A stretch of 64,000 nt of DNA from Streptomyces genisteinicus (GCF_014489615.1 NZ_CP060825.1:4412501-4476500), one strand, 5' to 3'; counted from the stretch's first letter, positions 42,246-51,001 are shown. Numbers and translations are program-made. The notes: generated by a model not told the origin, from the sequence alone.

Positions 42246-43999
42246 CAGTACTTACGCTCCATCGGCTGGTAGCGGGTCTGGACGACCGGCTTGTAGTCGA
42301 GACGGATCGACTCGGCGCCGTCGTCGCCCACCTCGCGGTACGCCATGGTGTGGCGCATGAAGTTGACGTCGTCGCGGTTCGGGAAGTCCTCGCGGTAGTG
42401 ACCGCCGCGGGACTCCTTGCGGGCCAGCGCGGAGACGGCCATGACCTCGGCCAGGTCGAGCAGGTTGCCCAGCTCGATGGCCTCCAGCAGGTCCGTGTTG
42501 AACCGCTTGCCCTTGTCCTGGACCGACACGTTCTTGTAGCGAGCCCGCAGCTCGGCGATCTTCTCGACGGCCGTCTTGATCGTCTGCTCGGTGCGGAACA
42601 CCATCACGTTGGCGTCCATCGTCTCCTGGAGCTCCAGGCGCAGGGCGGCCACCCGCTCGTTGCCCGTGGAGTTCCGCAGCCGCTCGACCTGCTCCTCGAC
42701 GAGCGAGGCGGGGTTCTCGGGCAGCTCGACGTAGTCGTGCTTCGCGGCGTACTCGGCGGCGGCGATGCCGGAGCGGCGTCCGAAGACGTTGATGTCCAGC
42801 AGCGAGTTGGTGCCGAGGCGGTTGGCGCCGTGCACGGAGACGCAGGCGACCTCGCCGGCGGCGTAGAGGCCCGGGACGACGGTGGTGTTGTCCGCGAGCA
42901 CCTCGCCCTCGACGTTGGTCGGGATGCCGCCCATGGCGTAGTGCGCGGTCGGCTGGATCGGGATCGGGTCCGTGTAGGGCTCGATGCCGAGGTAGGTCCG
43001 CGCGAACTCGGTGATGTCCGGGAGCTTGGCGTCCAGCTGCTCCGGCGGCAGGTGGGTGAGGTCCAGGTAGACGTGGTCGCCCTCGGGGCCGCAGCCGCGG
43101 CCCTCGCGGATCTCGGTGTAGATGGAGCGCGAGACGACGTCACGGGACGCGAGGTCCTTCATGACCGGCGCGTACTTCTCCATGAAGCGCTCGCCGTCCT
43201 TGTTGCGGAGGATGCCGCCCTCACCGCGGGCGCCCTCCGTCAGCAGGATGCCCATGCGCCAGATGCCCGTCGGGTGGAACTGGAAGAACTCCATGTCCTC
43301 CAGCGGCAGGCCGCGGCGGTAGCAGGCGGCCTGGCCGTCACCGGTCAGGGTGTGCGCGTTGGACGTCACCTTGAAGAACTTGCCGGTGCCGCCGGACGCG
43401 TAGATCACGGCCTTCGCCTGGAAGACGTGGATCTCGCCGGTGGCCAGCTCGTAGGCGACCACGCCGGCGGACTTGCGGACCCCGTCGACCTCGGTGATCA
43501 GCTGGTCCAGGACGTAGAACTCGTTGAAGAACTCCACGCCCTCCTTGACGCAGTTCTGGTACAGCGTCTGGAGGATCATGTGGCCGGTGCGGTCCGCGGC
43601 GTAGCAGGACCGGCGGACCGGGGCCTCGCCGTGGTTGCGGGAGTGCCCGCCGAAGCGGCGCTGGTCGATGGTGCCGTTCGGGGTCCGGTTGAACGGCAGG
43701 CCCATCTTCTCCAGGTCGAGGACGGCGTCGATGGCCTCCTTCGCCAGGATCTCGGCGGCGTCCTGGTCGACCAGGTAGTCACCGCCCTTGACGGTGTCGA
43801 AGGTGTGCCACTCCCAGTTGTCCTCCTCCACGTTCGCCAGCGCGGCGGCCATGCCGCCCTGAGCGGCGCCCGTGTGGGAGCGGGTGGGGTAGAGCTTCGT
43901 CAGCACGGCGGTGCGGCTGCGCTTCGTCGACTCGATGGCGGCGCGCATGCCGGCGCCGCCGGCGCCGACGATGACGGTGTCGTACTTGTGGATCTTCAT
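42245..43999 (-). CDS. sdhA: Succinate dehydrogenase flavoprotein subunit
   Basis: 584 aa. FAD-binding VIVGAGGAGMRAAIES near 9-24, the flavinylated histidine in TRSHTGAAQGGMAAA near 40-54, FQFHPTGIWRMGIL near 240, the catalytic arginine region and CVSVHGANRLGTNSLLD near 385-401 are all intact. It oxidises succinate to fumarate at the membrane. Gene order sdhC-D-A-B and length are standard for Streptomyces. ATG 43999 is 23 bases from the sdhD stop. Confidence 0.97.
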   Translation of the reverse strand: MKIHKYDTVIVGAGGAGMRAAIESTKRSRTAVLTKLYPTRSHTGAAQGGMAAALANVEEDNWEWHTFDTVKGGDYLVDQDAAEILAKEAIDAVLDLEKMGLPFNRTPNGTIDQRRFGGHSRNHGEAPVRRSCYAADRTGHMILQTLYQNCVKEGVEFFNEFYVLDQLITEVDGVRKSAGVVAYELATGEIHVFQAKAVIYASGGTGKFFKVTSNAHTLTGDGQAACYRRGLPLEDMEFFQFHPTGIWRMGILLTEGARGEGGILRNKDGERFMEKYAPVMKDLASRDVVSRSIYTEIREGRGCGPEGDHVYLDLTHLPPEQLDAKLPDITEFARTYLGIEPYTDPIPIQPTAHYAMGGIPTNVEGEVLADNTTVVPGLYAAGEVACVSVHGANRLGTNSLLDINVFGRRSGIAAAEYAAKHDYVELPENPASLVEEQVERLRNSTGNERVAALRLELQETMDANVMVFRTEQTIKTAVEKIAELRARYKNVSVQDKGKRFNTDLLEAIELGNLLDLAEVMAVSALARKESRGGHYREDFPNRDDVNFMRHTMAYREVGDDGAESIRLDYKPVVQTRYQPMERKY

Positions 44000-44022
44000 G
44001 GTGTGTTACCTCAGCCCCGTGC

Positions 44023-44502
44023 CTAGCGGATGTTCGGGTCGAAGGTGAAGATCACCAGCGTGCCCAGAAGGATGGTGAACACCGTGGCGGTGTACAGCAG
44101 GCCCTTGAGCCACAGGCGCGTGTTGGGGCGCTCCGCGTAGTCGTTGATGACGGTACGGAGGCCGTTGGCGCCGTGCAGCATGGCAAGCCACAGCATCAGC
44201 AGGTCCCAGGTCTGCCAGAACGGGGACGCCCAGCGGCCGGCCACGAAGGCGAAGCCGATCTTGGAGACGCCGCCGTCCAGCACCAGCTGGATCAGCAGGT
44301 GGCCGATGACCAGGACGACGAGGACCACGCCGGACAGGCGCATGAAGAGCCACGCGGCCATCTCGAAGTTGCCGCGGGTCGACTTCGGGGTCTTCCCGGT
44401 GCGCTTGCGCGGCGCCTCGATGTACGGGGCCGGATTGTCGACGTCGTAGACGCGCTCGCCCTCGACGTCGCCGATGGCGTTGGAAGTTACCTCAGTGGAC
44501 AT
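44023..44502 (-). CDS. sdhD: Succinate dehydrogenase membrane anchor subunit
   Basis: 159 aa. A 45-residue soluble N-terminus (RVYDVDNPAPYIEAPRKR) precedes three membrane helices: LFMRLSGVVLVVLVIGHLLIQL near 52-73, TWDLLMLWLAMLHGANGLRTVI near 96-117 and LWLKGLLYTATVFTILLGTLVIF near 128-150. The His in VIGHLL and LHGANG are the likely haem ligand and quinone-site residues. ATG 44502 lies 8 bases after the sdhC stop. Confidence 0.9.
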   Translation of the reverse strand: MSTEVTSNAIGDVEGERVYDVDNPAPYIEAPRKRTGKTPKSTRGNFEMAAWLFMRLSGVVLVVLVIGHLLIQLVLDGGVSKIGFAFVAGRWASPFWQTWDLLMLWLAMLHGANGLRTVINDYAERPNTRLWLKGLLYTATVFTILLGTLVIFTFDPNIR

Positions 44503-44510
44503 CTCTCGCC

Positions 44511-44891
44511 TCAGCTCCCGAACAGTTCACGAGCGGCGTGGCCGAGCACCGGGTACAGCGCGCCGGCCATCAGCACGACCCAGATGCCCATGACGGTCCA
44601 CAGCATCTGCTTCTGGTAGCGCGGGCCCTTGGACCAGAAGTCCACGGCGATGACGCGCAGGCCGTTGAGCGCGTGGAAGAGGATCGCGGCGACGAGGCCG
44701 TATTCCAGCAGCGCGACGAGCGGCGTCTTGTAGGTGGCGACGACCTCGTCGTACGCCTCGGGGGAGACGCGGACGAGAGCGGTGTCCAGCACATGTACGA
44801 ACAGGAAGAAGAAGATGAGGACGCCGGTGACTCGGTGAGCCACCCAGCTCCACATTCCTTCCCGGCCGCGGTACAGCGTTCCAGCCGGCAC
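44511..44891 (-). CDS. sdhC: Succinate dehydrogenase cytochrome b556 subunit
   Basis: 126 aa from GTG 44891 behind GGAGGG. It begins with PAGTLYRGREGMWSWVAHRVTG, whose Ser/His/Arg pattern is the SdhC signature, and has three helices: GVLIFFFLFVHVLDTALV near 22-39, VALLEYGLVAAILFHALNGLRVIA near 58-81 and QMLWTVMGIWVVLMAGALYPV near 93-113. The haem histidines are in FVHVLD and FHALNG. First gene of sdhCDAB. Together with mdh it is a TCA-cycle component in this window. Confidence 0.9.
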   Translation of the reverse strand: MPAGTLYRGREGMWSWVAHRVTGVLIFFFLFVHVLDTALVRVSPEAYDEVVATYKTPLVALLEYGLVAAILFHALNGLRVIAVDFWSKGPRYQKQMLWTVMGIWVVLMAGALYPVLGHAARELFGS

Positions 44892-45026
44892 GGAAGAACC
44901 CTCCGGGAGCGGGGACTGGGGCCTGCCGGCTTGTGGGTGTCGGTCGGCCCGGCCGGGTACGGTCCACCGGCCCTCGCCATCGTAGCGACGTGTTGTCGGT
45001 TCGTTTGCCCGGGGTGCACCGGTGTG

Positions 45027-45047
45027 ATCAAACAGGCAATCAAACAG
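45027..45047 (-). promoter_or_regulatory. Direct repeats upstream of sdhCDAB
   Basis: ATCAAACAG at 45027-45035 and 45039-45047, period 12, in an A/T-rich patch 136 bases before sdhC. Read leftwards this is CTGTTTGAT twice. It may be an activator or repressor site; the core promoter is probably nearer 44985 (tacgat). Confidence 0.45.
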
Positions 45048-45058
45048 CCACGGACGGG

Positions 45059-45835
45059 CTACTCCGCAGGCCCTCCCGCGCCCGTCCGCGGCTGCCTGCC
45101 GACCGCCTGCGCCACCCGGGAGCGGGCCAGGGCCCGCAGCTCCTCGGCGGAGACGGACCGCTCCTCGTCCGGTTCGTGGGCGAGTCGCCGCCGGATTCCG
45201 GCGAGGACCTGGTCGAGCCATTCCTCGGGCCGGTGCGCGTCGAGGCAGATGACGAACGCGTGTCCGAATCTGCTCTCGTAGGCGGCGTGCGCCGCGGCCA
45301 GGGCGGTCTGCGCCGCCGGGGGAGCCCCGGGGGCGAGGCCCGCCGAGCGCTCGTGCGCCAGCGCTTCGTGCACGTCGCCGGGGGTCAGGTCGTACCCGGC
45401 CTCGTCGCAGCCCGCCAGCAGTGCGCCCAGATCGGGGTAGGGCCGGTGCGCCGCGACACGCCGGGCCCACCGGTGGCTGCCGCAGCAGTCGAGGAGCAGG
45501 GCCTCGGCCTCGGGGGCGGAGGCGGTGTTGAAGGCGTCGAGTCCGGGCAGGCTGCCGGGCCGGGACGGGTCGCCGTACCGGGACGGACTGCCGGGCCGGG
45601 ACGGTATGGCCTCCGGGGAGAGCGTGCTCCCGGCGTGTCCGCGTGAGACGTGTCGGACGGCCGGCGGGCGCTCGGGGATGCCGGCGGGGGTGTCGCTGGA
45701 CAGCGGGGGCTCCTCGGAGGGCCGGCGGGGACGGCTGGGAAGGGAGATAAGGATGAGAAGCAACGGTATCGATCTGTGTCGAAAGCTGTCCGAAGGATGC
45801 GCGAATTTCACCCGGACGGGAGAGTTTGAACGCAT
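45059..45835 (-). CDS. OHCU-decarboxylase-like protein (purine/urate catabolism)
   Basis: The C-terminal 160 residues match 2-oxo-4-hydroxy-4-carboxy-5-ureidoimidazoline decarboxylase: LDAFNTASAPEAEALLLDCCGS, RPYPDLGALLAGCDEAGYDL, and SRFGHAFVICLDAHRPEEWL with RRLAHEPDEE. This enzyme completes the conversion of urate to allantoin. The usual partners are not adjacent. The start is uncertain: ATG 45835, GTG 45811 and a TTG near 45763 all lie in frame, and residues before about 90 are Pro/Ser/Arg-rich. The domain's acid catalytic His/Glu pattern is partly degenerate to my reading. Confidence 0.6.
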   Translation of the reverse strand: MRSNSPVRVKFAHPSDSFRHRSIPLLLILISLPSRPRRPSEEPPLSSDTPAGIPERPPAVRHVSRGHAGSTLSPEAIPSRPGSPSRYGDPSRPGSLPGLDAFNTASAPEAEALLLDCCGSHRWARRVAAHRPYPDLGALLAGCDEAGYDLTPGDVHEALAHERSAGLAPGAPPAAQTALAAAHAAYESRFGHAFVICLDAHRPEEWLDQVLAGIRRRLAHEPDEERSVSAEELRALARSRVAQAVGRQPRTGAGGPAE

Positions 45836-46063
45836 GTGATGGACGGTGTGGGTGGACTCTGGAGGAGGCGTTCCACCCAGGTTTCGCCCTATTGGGGCGT
45901 TTCCGCCGCTCCCGGCCCGTCCGGAGCCGACCGCCCCGGGCACGTCCGGCCGCCCCGCCGGACCGCGCCCGGTCCGGCGGCCCCGGCAGGGCCGCTCCCG
46001 CCCCGACGACGCCATCTCGCCCGGCCGGCCCACAGGTCCGCCCGGACCACGGAAGGTTCGCCC

Positions 46064-47659
46064 ATGACCCGGCGCTCACGCAGGACGCACGCCACCGGCG
46101 CGATAGCCGCCGCCCTCGCCGTCTTCTCGGCCGCCCTGGCCGGATGCTCCGACGACTCCCCGAAGGACCCGGGCAGCGCCGCGCCCGAGCAGGCACCCGC
46201 CACCACGTCCCCGAGTCCGACCCGCAGCTACCCCCTCTCCGAGGCGCCCGTCACCGTCCCCGCCGTCCAGGAGCACGAGGCCGCCCGCGGCCCCGGCTGG
46301 AAACCCGGCGGGGACGGCACGGTCGTCGTCGCCAAGGGCAGCGAGGAGCTCGCCGACGAGGCACGCCTGATCGCGCGGGAGCTGGAGCTCGACTACGGCG
46401 GCACGAACGCCGCCCGCTCGGGCGACGTGGAGCTGCGGCTCTCCTCCGGAGGCGGCGCCCCCGAGTCGTACACCGTCACCACCCGCGACGGGGTCGTCCG
46501 CATCGCCGGTCCCGACGAGGCGGGCGTCTTCTACGGCACCCGCACCCTCAAGCAGTCGGTCAACGCCTCCGGCGCCATGCCGGAGGGCGTCGTGCGCGAC
46601 GCTCCGGCCCGCCCGCAGCGCGGCTTCAACCTCGACATCGCCCGCAAGCACTTCACCGCGGAGTGGATCGAGGCCCGCATGCGCGAGATGGCCGACCTCA
46701 AGCTCAACCAGCTGGGGCTGCACTTCTCCGACGACCAGGCGTGGCGGATCGAGTCCACCTCGCACCCCGAGATCGTCACCGACCCGCATCTGACGACGGC
46801 CCAGGTCAAGCGCATCCTCGCGCTCGGGAAGCAGCTGCACATCGATGTCTTCGGCGAGATCGACTCGCCCGGACACCTGGGCGCCGTGCTCCGCGCCCAT
46901 CCGGACCTCCAGCTGCGAAACGCGCAGGGGGTGCCGCGGCAGGGCGCGATCGACATCTCCAAGCCGCAGTCGGCGGAGCTCATCGACGACCTGCTGCGCG
47001 AGTACACCGCCCTGTTCGGCGGCCGGTGGTTCCACATCGGGGCCGACGAGTACCAGGCGCTGACGGTCAGCGACCCCGCCGCCTCCTACCCGCAGCTCGC
47101 GACCGCCGCCCGGGAGAAGTACGGCGCGGGCGCGGGCGTCCAGGACCTCACCGAGGGATGGATGAACGACCGGGCGGCGGTGGTGCGCGACGCGAAGCAG
47201 ACGCCCAAGGCGTGGAACGACGGCTTCTTCTCGGGCGGCACGGTCACCGCGGACGAGGACATCGAGGTCGAGTACTGGACGGGCAAGGAGATCGGCGCCC
47301 GCCCGCCCGTCGAATACCTCGACGAGGGCCGCAAGGTGGTCAACCTGAACGACGAGTACCTCTACTACGTCCTCGGCGAGCCGAACCAGTTCGTCTACCC
47401 GACCGGCCGCCGCATCTACGAGGAGTGGACGCCGCTCGTGCTGCGCGGCACCACCCCCGTGGCGGAGAAGTACTCGGACCAGATCCTCGGCGGCCGGTTC
47501 GCCGTCTGGTGCGACCTGGCGGACTCCCAGACCCAGGCCCAGGTCGCCGCGGGCGTCCGCCGCCCGCTCCAGGCGGTGTCCCAGAAGCTGTGGGACGAGC
47601 GGAAGCCGTCGCTCTCCTGGGCGCAGTTCCAGGCCGCGGCGGACCGGGCGACCTCCTGA
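46064..47659 (+). CDS. Beta-N-acetylhexosaminidase lipoprotein (GH20)
   Basis: 531 aa. Lipobox LAVFSAALAGC, cysteine near residue 28, so anchored outside. Residues 60-170 form the GH20b non-catalytic domain; the TIM barrel follows with RGFNLDIARKHF near 187-198, HFSDDQAWRIE near 223, DSPGHLGA near 268 and the catalytic Asp-Glu in WFHIGADEYQ near 323-332. It removes terminal GlcNAc from chitin oligomers or glycans. ATG 46064 with GGAAGG; a 12-bp stem terminator follows. Substrate is inferred from family. Confidence 0.92.
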   Translation: MTRRSRRTHATGAIAAALAVFSAALAGCSDDSPKDPGSAAPEQAPATTSPSPTRSYPLSEAPVTVPAVQEHEAARGPGWKPGGDGTVVVAKGSEELADEARLIARELELDYGGTNAARSGDVELRLSSGGGAPESYTVTTRDGVVRIAGPDEAGVFYGTRTLKQSVNASGAMPEGVVRDAPARPQRGFNLDIARKHFTAEWIEARMREMADLKLNQLGLHFSDDQAWRIESTSHPEIVTDPHLTTAQVKRILALGKQLHIDVFGEIDSPGHLGAVLRAHPDLQLRNAQGVPRQGAIDISKPQSAELIDDLLREYTALFGGRWFHIGADEYQALTVSDPAASYPQLATAAREKYGAGAGVQDLTEGWMNDRAAVVRDAKQTPKAWNDGFFSGGTVTADEDIEVEYWTGKEIGARPPVEYLDEGRKVVNLNDEYLYYVLGEPNQFVYPTGRRIYEEWTPLVLRGTTPVAEKYSDQILGGRFAVWCDLADSQTQAQVAAGVRRPLQAVSQKLWDERKPSLSWAQFQAAADRATS

Positions 47660-47710
47660 CGGCGCTCCCGGCCGGCTTTCCCCGGGTCTGACCTGGGGTT
47701 TCCACTGGAC

Positions 47711-47751
47711 GGCGGCCGTCGCACGGACATAAGGTCCGCGCGACGGCCGCC
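47711..47751 (+). terminator. Terminator after the GH20 gene
   Basis: ggcggccgtcgc (47711-47722) pairs with gcgacggccgcc (47740-47751), with an inner cggac/gtccg pair and ataag loop. 51 bases after the stop. Confidence 0.8.
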
Positions 47752-47834
47752 TTCGCGCGGGCCGTGTTCCCGTGTCGCGCCGCTGGGGGGCGGTCGCGAC
47801 CCTCTGTCACCGTTCCCTGGGGGGTTCGTTCGTC

Positions 47835-48884
47835 ATGCCGTGTCCGCATTGCCAGGAGAGACCCGCGTCCGAGGGCGAGGCGCTGTGCGCACAGTGCCGC
47901 GCCGCCGCCGGGTCCCGGGAAGCCTCCGCCCCGGACGAGGGCTCCGCGCCGGAGCCCGCCGCGCAGGGGGGAGTTGCCGGGTCCGAGCCCGCCGCGCCCG
48001 AGGGGGCCGCGCCCGAGGGGGCGGCGTCGCTCGTGAAGGACCCCGCCGCGGAGGCCGGCCCGGGGGCGCCCGCGCCCGCCCCGGTGCCCGCGCCCGGAGC
48101 CGCCGCCGTGCCCGCGGCCGCCTCCGCCACGCCGAACCTGAGCCCGGTGGTCGTGCGGCCCGCCGCGCCCGGGACGTACCGGCAGCTGCGCTCCCCGGTC
48201 GGGCTGGGACGCGCCGCGGTGATCCTGCTGGGCCTGGTCGCCGTCACCGACATCGCGGCCGCGCTCGCCGCGTTCAACATCCGCCGGGTGGTGACCGCCA
48301 TGTCCGACGGCGGTTTCCTCGCCGTCGGGCAGGAGGAGGCCGACTTCGCGGACATGCTGGTGGTGGCCACCTCCGGTGCCCAGCTCCTCGCCATGCTGGC
48401 CGTCGCGCCCGTGTTCCTCGTCTGGTTCCACCGCGTCCGCGTCAACGCGGGGATCTTCGCCCCGGACCGCTTCACCCGCGGTCCCGGCTGGGCGCTGGGC
48501 GGCTGGTTCATCCCGATCGCGTTCTTCTGGATCCCGCGCGGCGTCGCCGCCGAGACCTGGCGCGCCAGCCGCACCGACCCGCACGCCCCCGACGACCACG
48601 AGCGCGCCACGCTGCTGAACGTCTGGTGGGGTCTGTTCGTGGCGGCCTCCCTCGCCACCCGCTTCGCGGACCGGCGCTACGAGCGGGCCGAGTCGCTCCA
48701 CGAGATCGTCTCCGCCGCCGACCTCGTCGTCCTGTCCTGCCTGCTGGACCTGGTGGCCGCCGTCGTCGCCGCCCTCTTCGTCCACCGCCTGACGCACATG
48801 CAGCACGCCAGGGCCGTGGGTGCGGCGGCGTCCCCCGCCCAGGCCCGGAACGCCCACGCGGGGGACCGGGGGCGCGGGTACTAG
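47835..48884 (+). CDS. DUF4328 membrane protein with N-terminal zinc knuckle
   Basis: 349 aa. MPCPHCQERPASEGEALCAQC at the start is a four-cysteine zinc ribbon. An Ala/Pro/Glu-rich linker spans 23-115. The DUF4328 domain follows with four membrane segments (AAVILLGLVAVTDIAAALAA near 133, LLAMLAVAPVFLVWFHRV near 195, WALGGWFIPIAFFWIPRGVAAE near 222, and near 300). FIPIAFFWIPRGVA is the DUF4328 signature. ATG chosen because GGGGGG lies 10 bases upstream. Function unknown. Confidence 0.82.
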   Translation: MPCPHCQERPASEGEALCAQCRAAAGSREASAPDEGSAPEPAAQGGVAGSEPAAPEGAAPEGAASLVKDPAAEAGPGAPAPAPVPAPGAAAVPAAASATPNLSPVVVRPAAPGTYRQLRSPVGLGRAAVILLGLVAVTDIAAALAAFNIRRVVTAMSDGGFLAVGQEEADFADMLVVATSGAQLLAMLAVAPVFLVWFHRVRVNAGIFAPDRFTRGPGWALGGWFIPIAFFWIPRGVAAETWRASRTDPHAPDDHERATLLNVWWGLFVAASLATRFADRRYERAESLHEIVSAADLVVLSCLLDLVAAVVAALFVHRLTHMQHARAVGAAASPAQARNAHAGDRGRGY

Positions 48885-48977
48885 CCGGCCGATCGCGGCG
48901 GTGTCGGGTGCCGAGGGCCGGTGCGGGGGTGGCCGGTCCCGGTCCCCGCGTCCTGCGGCACGGCGGGGTGACGGCTG

Positions 48978-49160
48978 TCAGCTGTGGCGTCTCCCGTCAC
49001 GGATGTCGGCGTGGACCTCGTCGGTCGACAGCACCGCGGTGGGGCTGCTCCCGGTCGGGGAGGACGTGTCGGCCGGGGACGGCATGGCGTCTCCACGCAG
49101 CTGCGGCGCCGGAGCGCCGGCCTCGGGCAGCCGGTGGTCGCGTGGGTCCGGTGACTGCAT
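48978..49160 (-). CDS. Small hypothetical protein (60 aa)
   Basis: From ATG 49160 preceded by GAGGAGG. The product, MQSPDPRDHRLPEAGAPAPQ followed by a Pro/Ser/Thr-rich stretch and a final STDEVHADIRDGRRHS, has no domain and appears disordered. Its support is the ribosome site and reading-frame length; similar short Streptomyces proteins of this sort exist. It converges with the DUF4328 gene. Confidence 0.45.
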   Translation of the reverse strand: MQSPDPRDHRLPEAGAPAPQLRGDAMPSPADTSSPTGSSPTAVLSTDEVHADIRDGRRHS

Positions 49161-49395
49161 TCGGTGAGCGCCTCCTCGGGCGGTTCTCGCTGTGCTCCCG
49201 GAGGCGCGGGGAGCGCGCCTGCCGACTGGCCACGCAGGCAAGGTACTCGTACGCAGCCCTCGGCAGGCGAACCGAGTGCGGCACCCGCGCCTGCGCCGAC
49301 GGTAACGTTCCGGCCACGGAGTGACGCATTCGAGCCACCTGGCGCAGAACGAACAGGTACAAGGGTGTGATTCGTCCCGGACGGAAGGCGTACGC

Positions 49396-49962
49396 ATGAC
49401 CTCCAAGAGCCTGACGGAACTCCTCGCGGCGGCCGACGCGCGCGGCCTCGCCGCCGCTGGGCTCGCGTGCCTGGACCGGTGCCTGCCGCTCCTCACCCAG
49501 GACGACGAGGCGCTGCGCCCGCTCTGGGCGGGCCTCGCCCGCGGCGAGGAGGGCTGGACGGCCGAACTTGCCGCCGCACGCCGGGCCCTGGAGGACACCG
49601 CGCTCGACGACGAGGACGCCGCCCTGGTGCGCGCGATGCTCGCCGCCGCTCCCTCGGACTGGGACGCCGGAGCGCTGCACGCCTGGGCCGACGGCTGTTC
49701 GGCCACGGCGCTGGAGGTGCACCGCCGCTTCGACATCGGGGACTGCGGCCCGGAACTCCTCGCGCGCTGCCGGGACGAGGGCGCGGCGGAGGGCGTGGGC
49801 CCGATGGTCGCGGGTGAACTCCGGCGTCAGACACGCATCCTGGAGATCGTCGCCGAACCGCCGGGCGGCAACGGCCTGCGCCGCGCCCTCGACGTCTCCG
49901 CCGAGGGCCGCCGCGTCCTCCAGGCCGCGCTCTCGCGCCAGGCCCGCGCGTCGCGAGCCTGA
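49396..49962 (+). CDS. Hypothetical alpha-helical protein (188 aa)
   Basis: ATG 49396 with GGAAGG; longer starts are unsupported. The protein is helical throughout (SLTELLAAADARGLAAAGLACLDRCLP, LRPLWAGLARGEEGWTAELAAARRAL), ending RRVLQAALSRQARASRA, with no known domain. It may be a scaffold- or immunity-like protein. It precedes a 78-bp repeat and the ars genes in convergent orientation. Function unknown. Confidence 0.7.
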   Translation: MTSKSLTELLAAADARGLAAAGLACLDRCLPLLTQDDEALRPLWAGLARGEEGWTAELAAARRALEDTALDDEDAALVRAMLAAAPSDWDAGALHAWADGCSATALEVHRRFDIGDCGPELLARCRDEGAAEGVGPMVAGELRRQTRILEIVAEPPGGNGLRRALDVSAEGRRVLQAALSRQARASRA

Positions 49963-49988
49963 CGAGCCTGCCGGGTGCTGGGTCCCTG

Positions 49989-50066
49989 CACCCCGGCCGC
50001 GTGCTCCGCCCGCATCGGGGCGACGCGGGTGCCGTGCCCGGCGGGCCTCACGCGGCCTCCTCGACG
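49989..50066. repeat. Direct repeat, copy 1, downstream of the arsN-like gene
   Basis: Matches 50526-50603 with two differences over 78 bp, 537 bp away. It contains the arsC/acetyltransferase junction: read leftwards it holds the last five arsC codons (VEEAA and stop) and the first 20 codons of the acetyltransferase (MRPAGHGTRVAPMRAEHAAG). It is therefore a truncated extra copy of that junction, remaining after a tandem duplication and loss. Confidence 0.85.
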
Positions 50067-50078
50067 GCCGTCGCGCGC

Positions 50079-50588
50079 TCAGTCCACGGCGGGGCTGCGG
50101 CGCTCGACGAGGACCACGTCGCGCCATCTGCCGTGGTGGCGGCCGATGCGCTCGCGGGTGCCGATGACGCGGAAGCCGGCCCGCCGGTGCAGGGCGAGGC
50201 TGGCGGTGTTCTCCGGGAAGATGCCCGACTGGACCGTCCAGATGCCCGCCGCGTCCGTGGAGTCGACCAGTGCGGTCAGCAGGGCCAGACCCACTCCGCG
50301 ACCGCGCGCGTCGGGGTGGACGTACACCGAGTGCTCGACGACGCCTGCGTACGCGCACCGGTCGGAGACCGGCACCAGGGCTGCCCAGCCCAGGACCCGG
50401 CCGTCCTCGTCCAGCGCGACCAGGCGGTGCTCGTCCAGCTTGGCGGCGTCGAACGTCTCCCAGTCCGGGGCGGTGGTCTCGAACGTGGCGTCGCCCTCCT
50501 CGATGCCCCGTCGGTAGACCTCCAGCACCCCCGCCGCGTGCTCCGCCCGCATCGGGGCGACGCGGGTGCCGTGCCCGGCGGGCCTCAC
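50079..50588 (-). CDS. ArsN/PAT-like GNAT N-acetyltransferase
   Basis: 169 aa. The GNAT acetyl-CoA signature is YVHPDARGRGVGLALLTAL near 88-106, and the flanking patterns resemble ArsN1/phosphinothricin acetyltransferases: GIEEGDATFET, GWAALVPVSDRCAYAGVVEHSVYV, GIFPENTASLALHRRAGF and HGRWRDVVLVERRSP. ArsN acetylates arsinothricin, an organoarsenical glutamate mimic. The operon context with arsR, aquaporin and arsC strongly supports that role. GTG 50588 overlaps the arsC stop (GTGA). Bracketed by a direct repeat. Confidence 0.82.
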   Translation of the reverse strand: MRPAGHGTRVAPMRAEHAAGVLEVYRRGIEEGDATFETTAPDWETFDAAKLDEHRLVALDEDGRVLGWAALVPVSDRCAYAGVVEHSVYVHPDARGRGVGLALLTALVDSTDAAGIWTVQSGIFPENTASLALHRRAGFRVIGTRERIGRHHGRWRDVVLVERRSPAVD

Positions 50589-50603
50589 GCGGCCGCCTCG
50601 ACG
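50526..50603. repeat. Direct repeat, copy 2, at the arsC/acetyltransferase junction
   Basis: The 78-bp sequence also present at 49989-50066. Here it is in its functional setting, spanning the end of arsC and the start of the acetyltransferase. Confidence 0.85.
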
Positions 50604-51001
50604 CCGAGTTCGGCGAGCAGGCCGCGCACGCGCCGCTCGATCTCGTCGCGGATCGGCCGGACCGCCGCCACGCCCTGCCCGGCCGGGTCGTCGAGTCGCC
50701 AGTCCAGGTACCGCTTGCTGGGGAAGACCGGGCAGGCGTCGCCGCAGCCCATGGTGATCACCACGTCCGAGGCCCGCACGGCCTCGGGGGTGAGGATCTT
50801 GGGCGTCTCGGCCGAGAGGTCGATGCCGGCCTCCGCCATGGCCGCGGTCACGGCCGGGTTCACGCTGTCGGCGGGCGCGGAGCCGGCGGACCTGACCGCC
50901 ACCCGGTCGCCGCCGAGGCGGGCGAGGAAGGCGGCGGCCATCTGGGACCGGCCGGCGTTGTGCACGCAGACGAACAGGACGGACGCGGCGGGGGAGTTCA
51001 T
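50585..51001 (-). CDS. arsC: Arsenate reductase (low-MW phosphatase type)
   Basis: 138 aa. The P-loop CX5R appears as FVCVHNAGRSQMAAAF near residues 10-25, and downstream redox cysteines occur in TMGCGDACPVFP near 84-95, as in the thioredoxin- or mycothiol-dependent ArsC class. The aspartate in DWRLDDP near 102 is the general acid. It reduces arsenate to arsenite. ATG 51001 overlaps the aquaporin stop (ATGA), so the four genes are tightly coupled. Confidence 0.93.
   Translation of the reverse strand: MNSPAASVLFVCVHNAGRSQMAAAFLARLGGDRVAVRSAGSAPADSVNPAVTAAMAEAGIDLSAETPKILTPEAVRASDVVITMGCGDACPVFPSKRYLDWRLDDPAGQGVAAVRPIRDEIERRVRGLLAELGVEAAA

Noticed and set aside
42350..44026. Rightward 558-codon frame opposite sdhA
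   Set aside because: Pure shadow of sdhA; conservation lies on the other strand.
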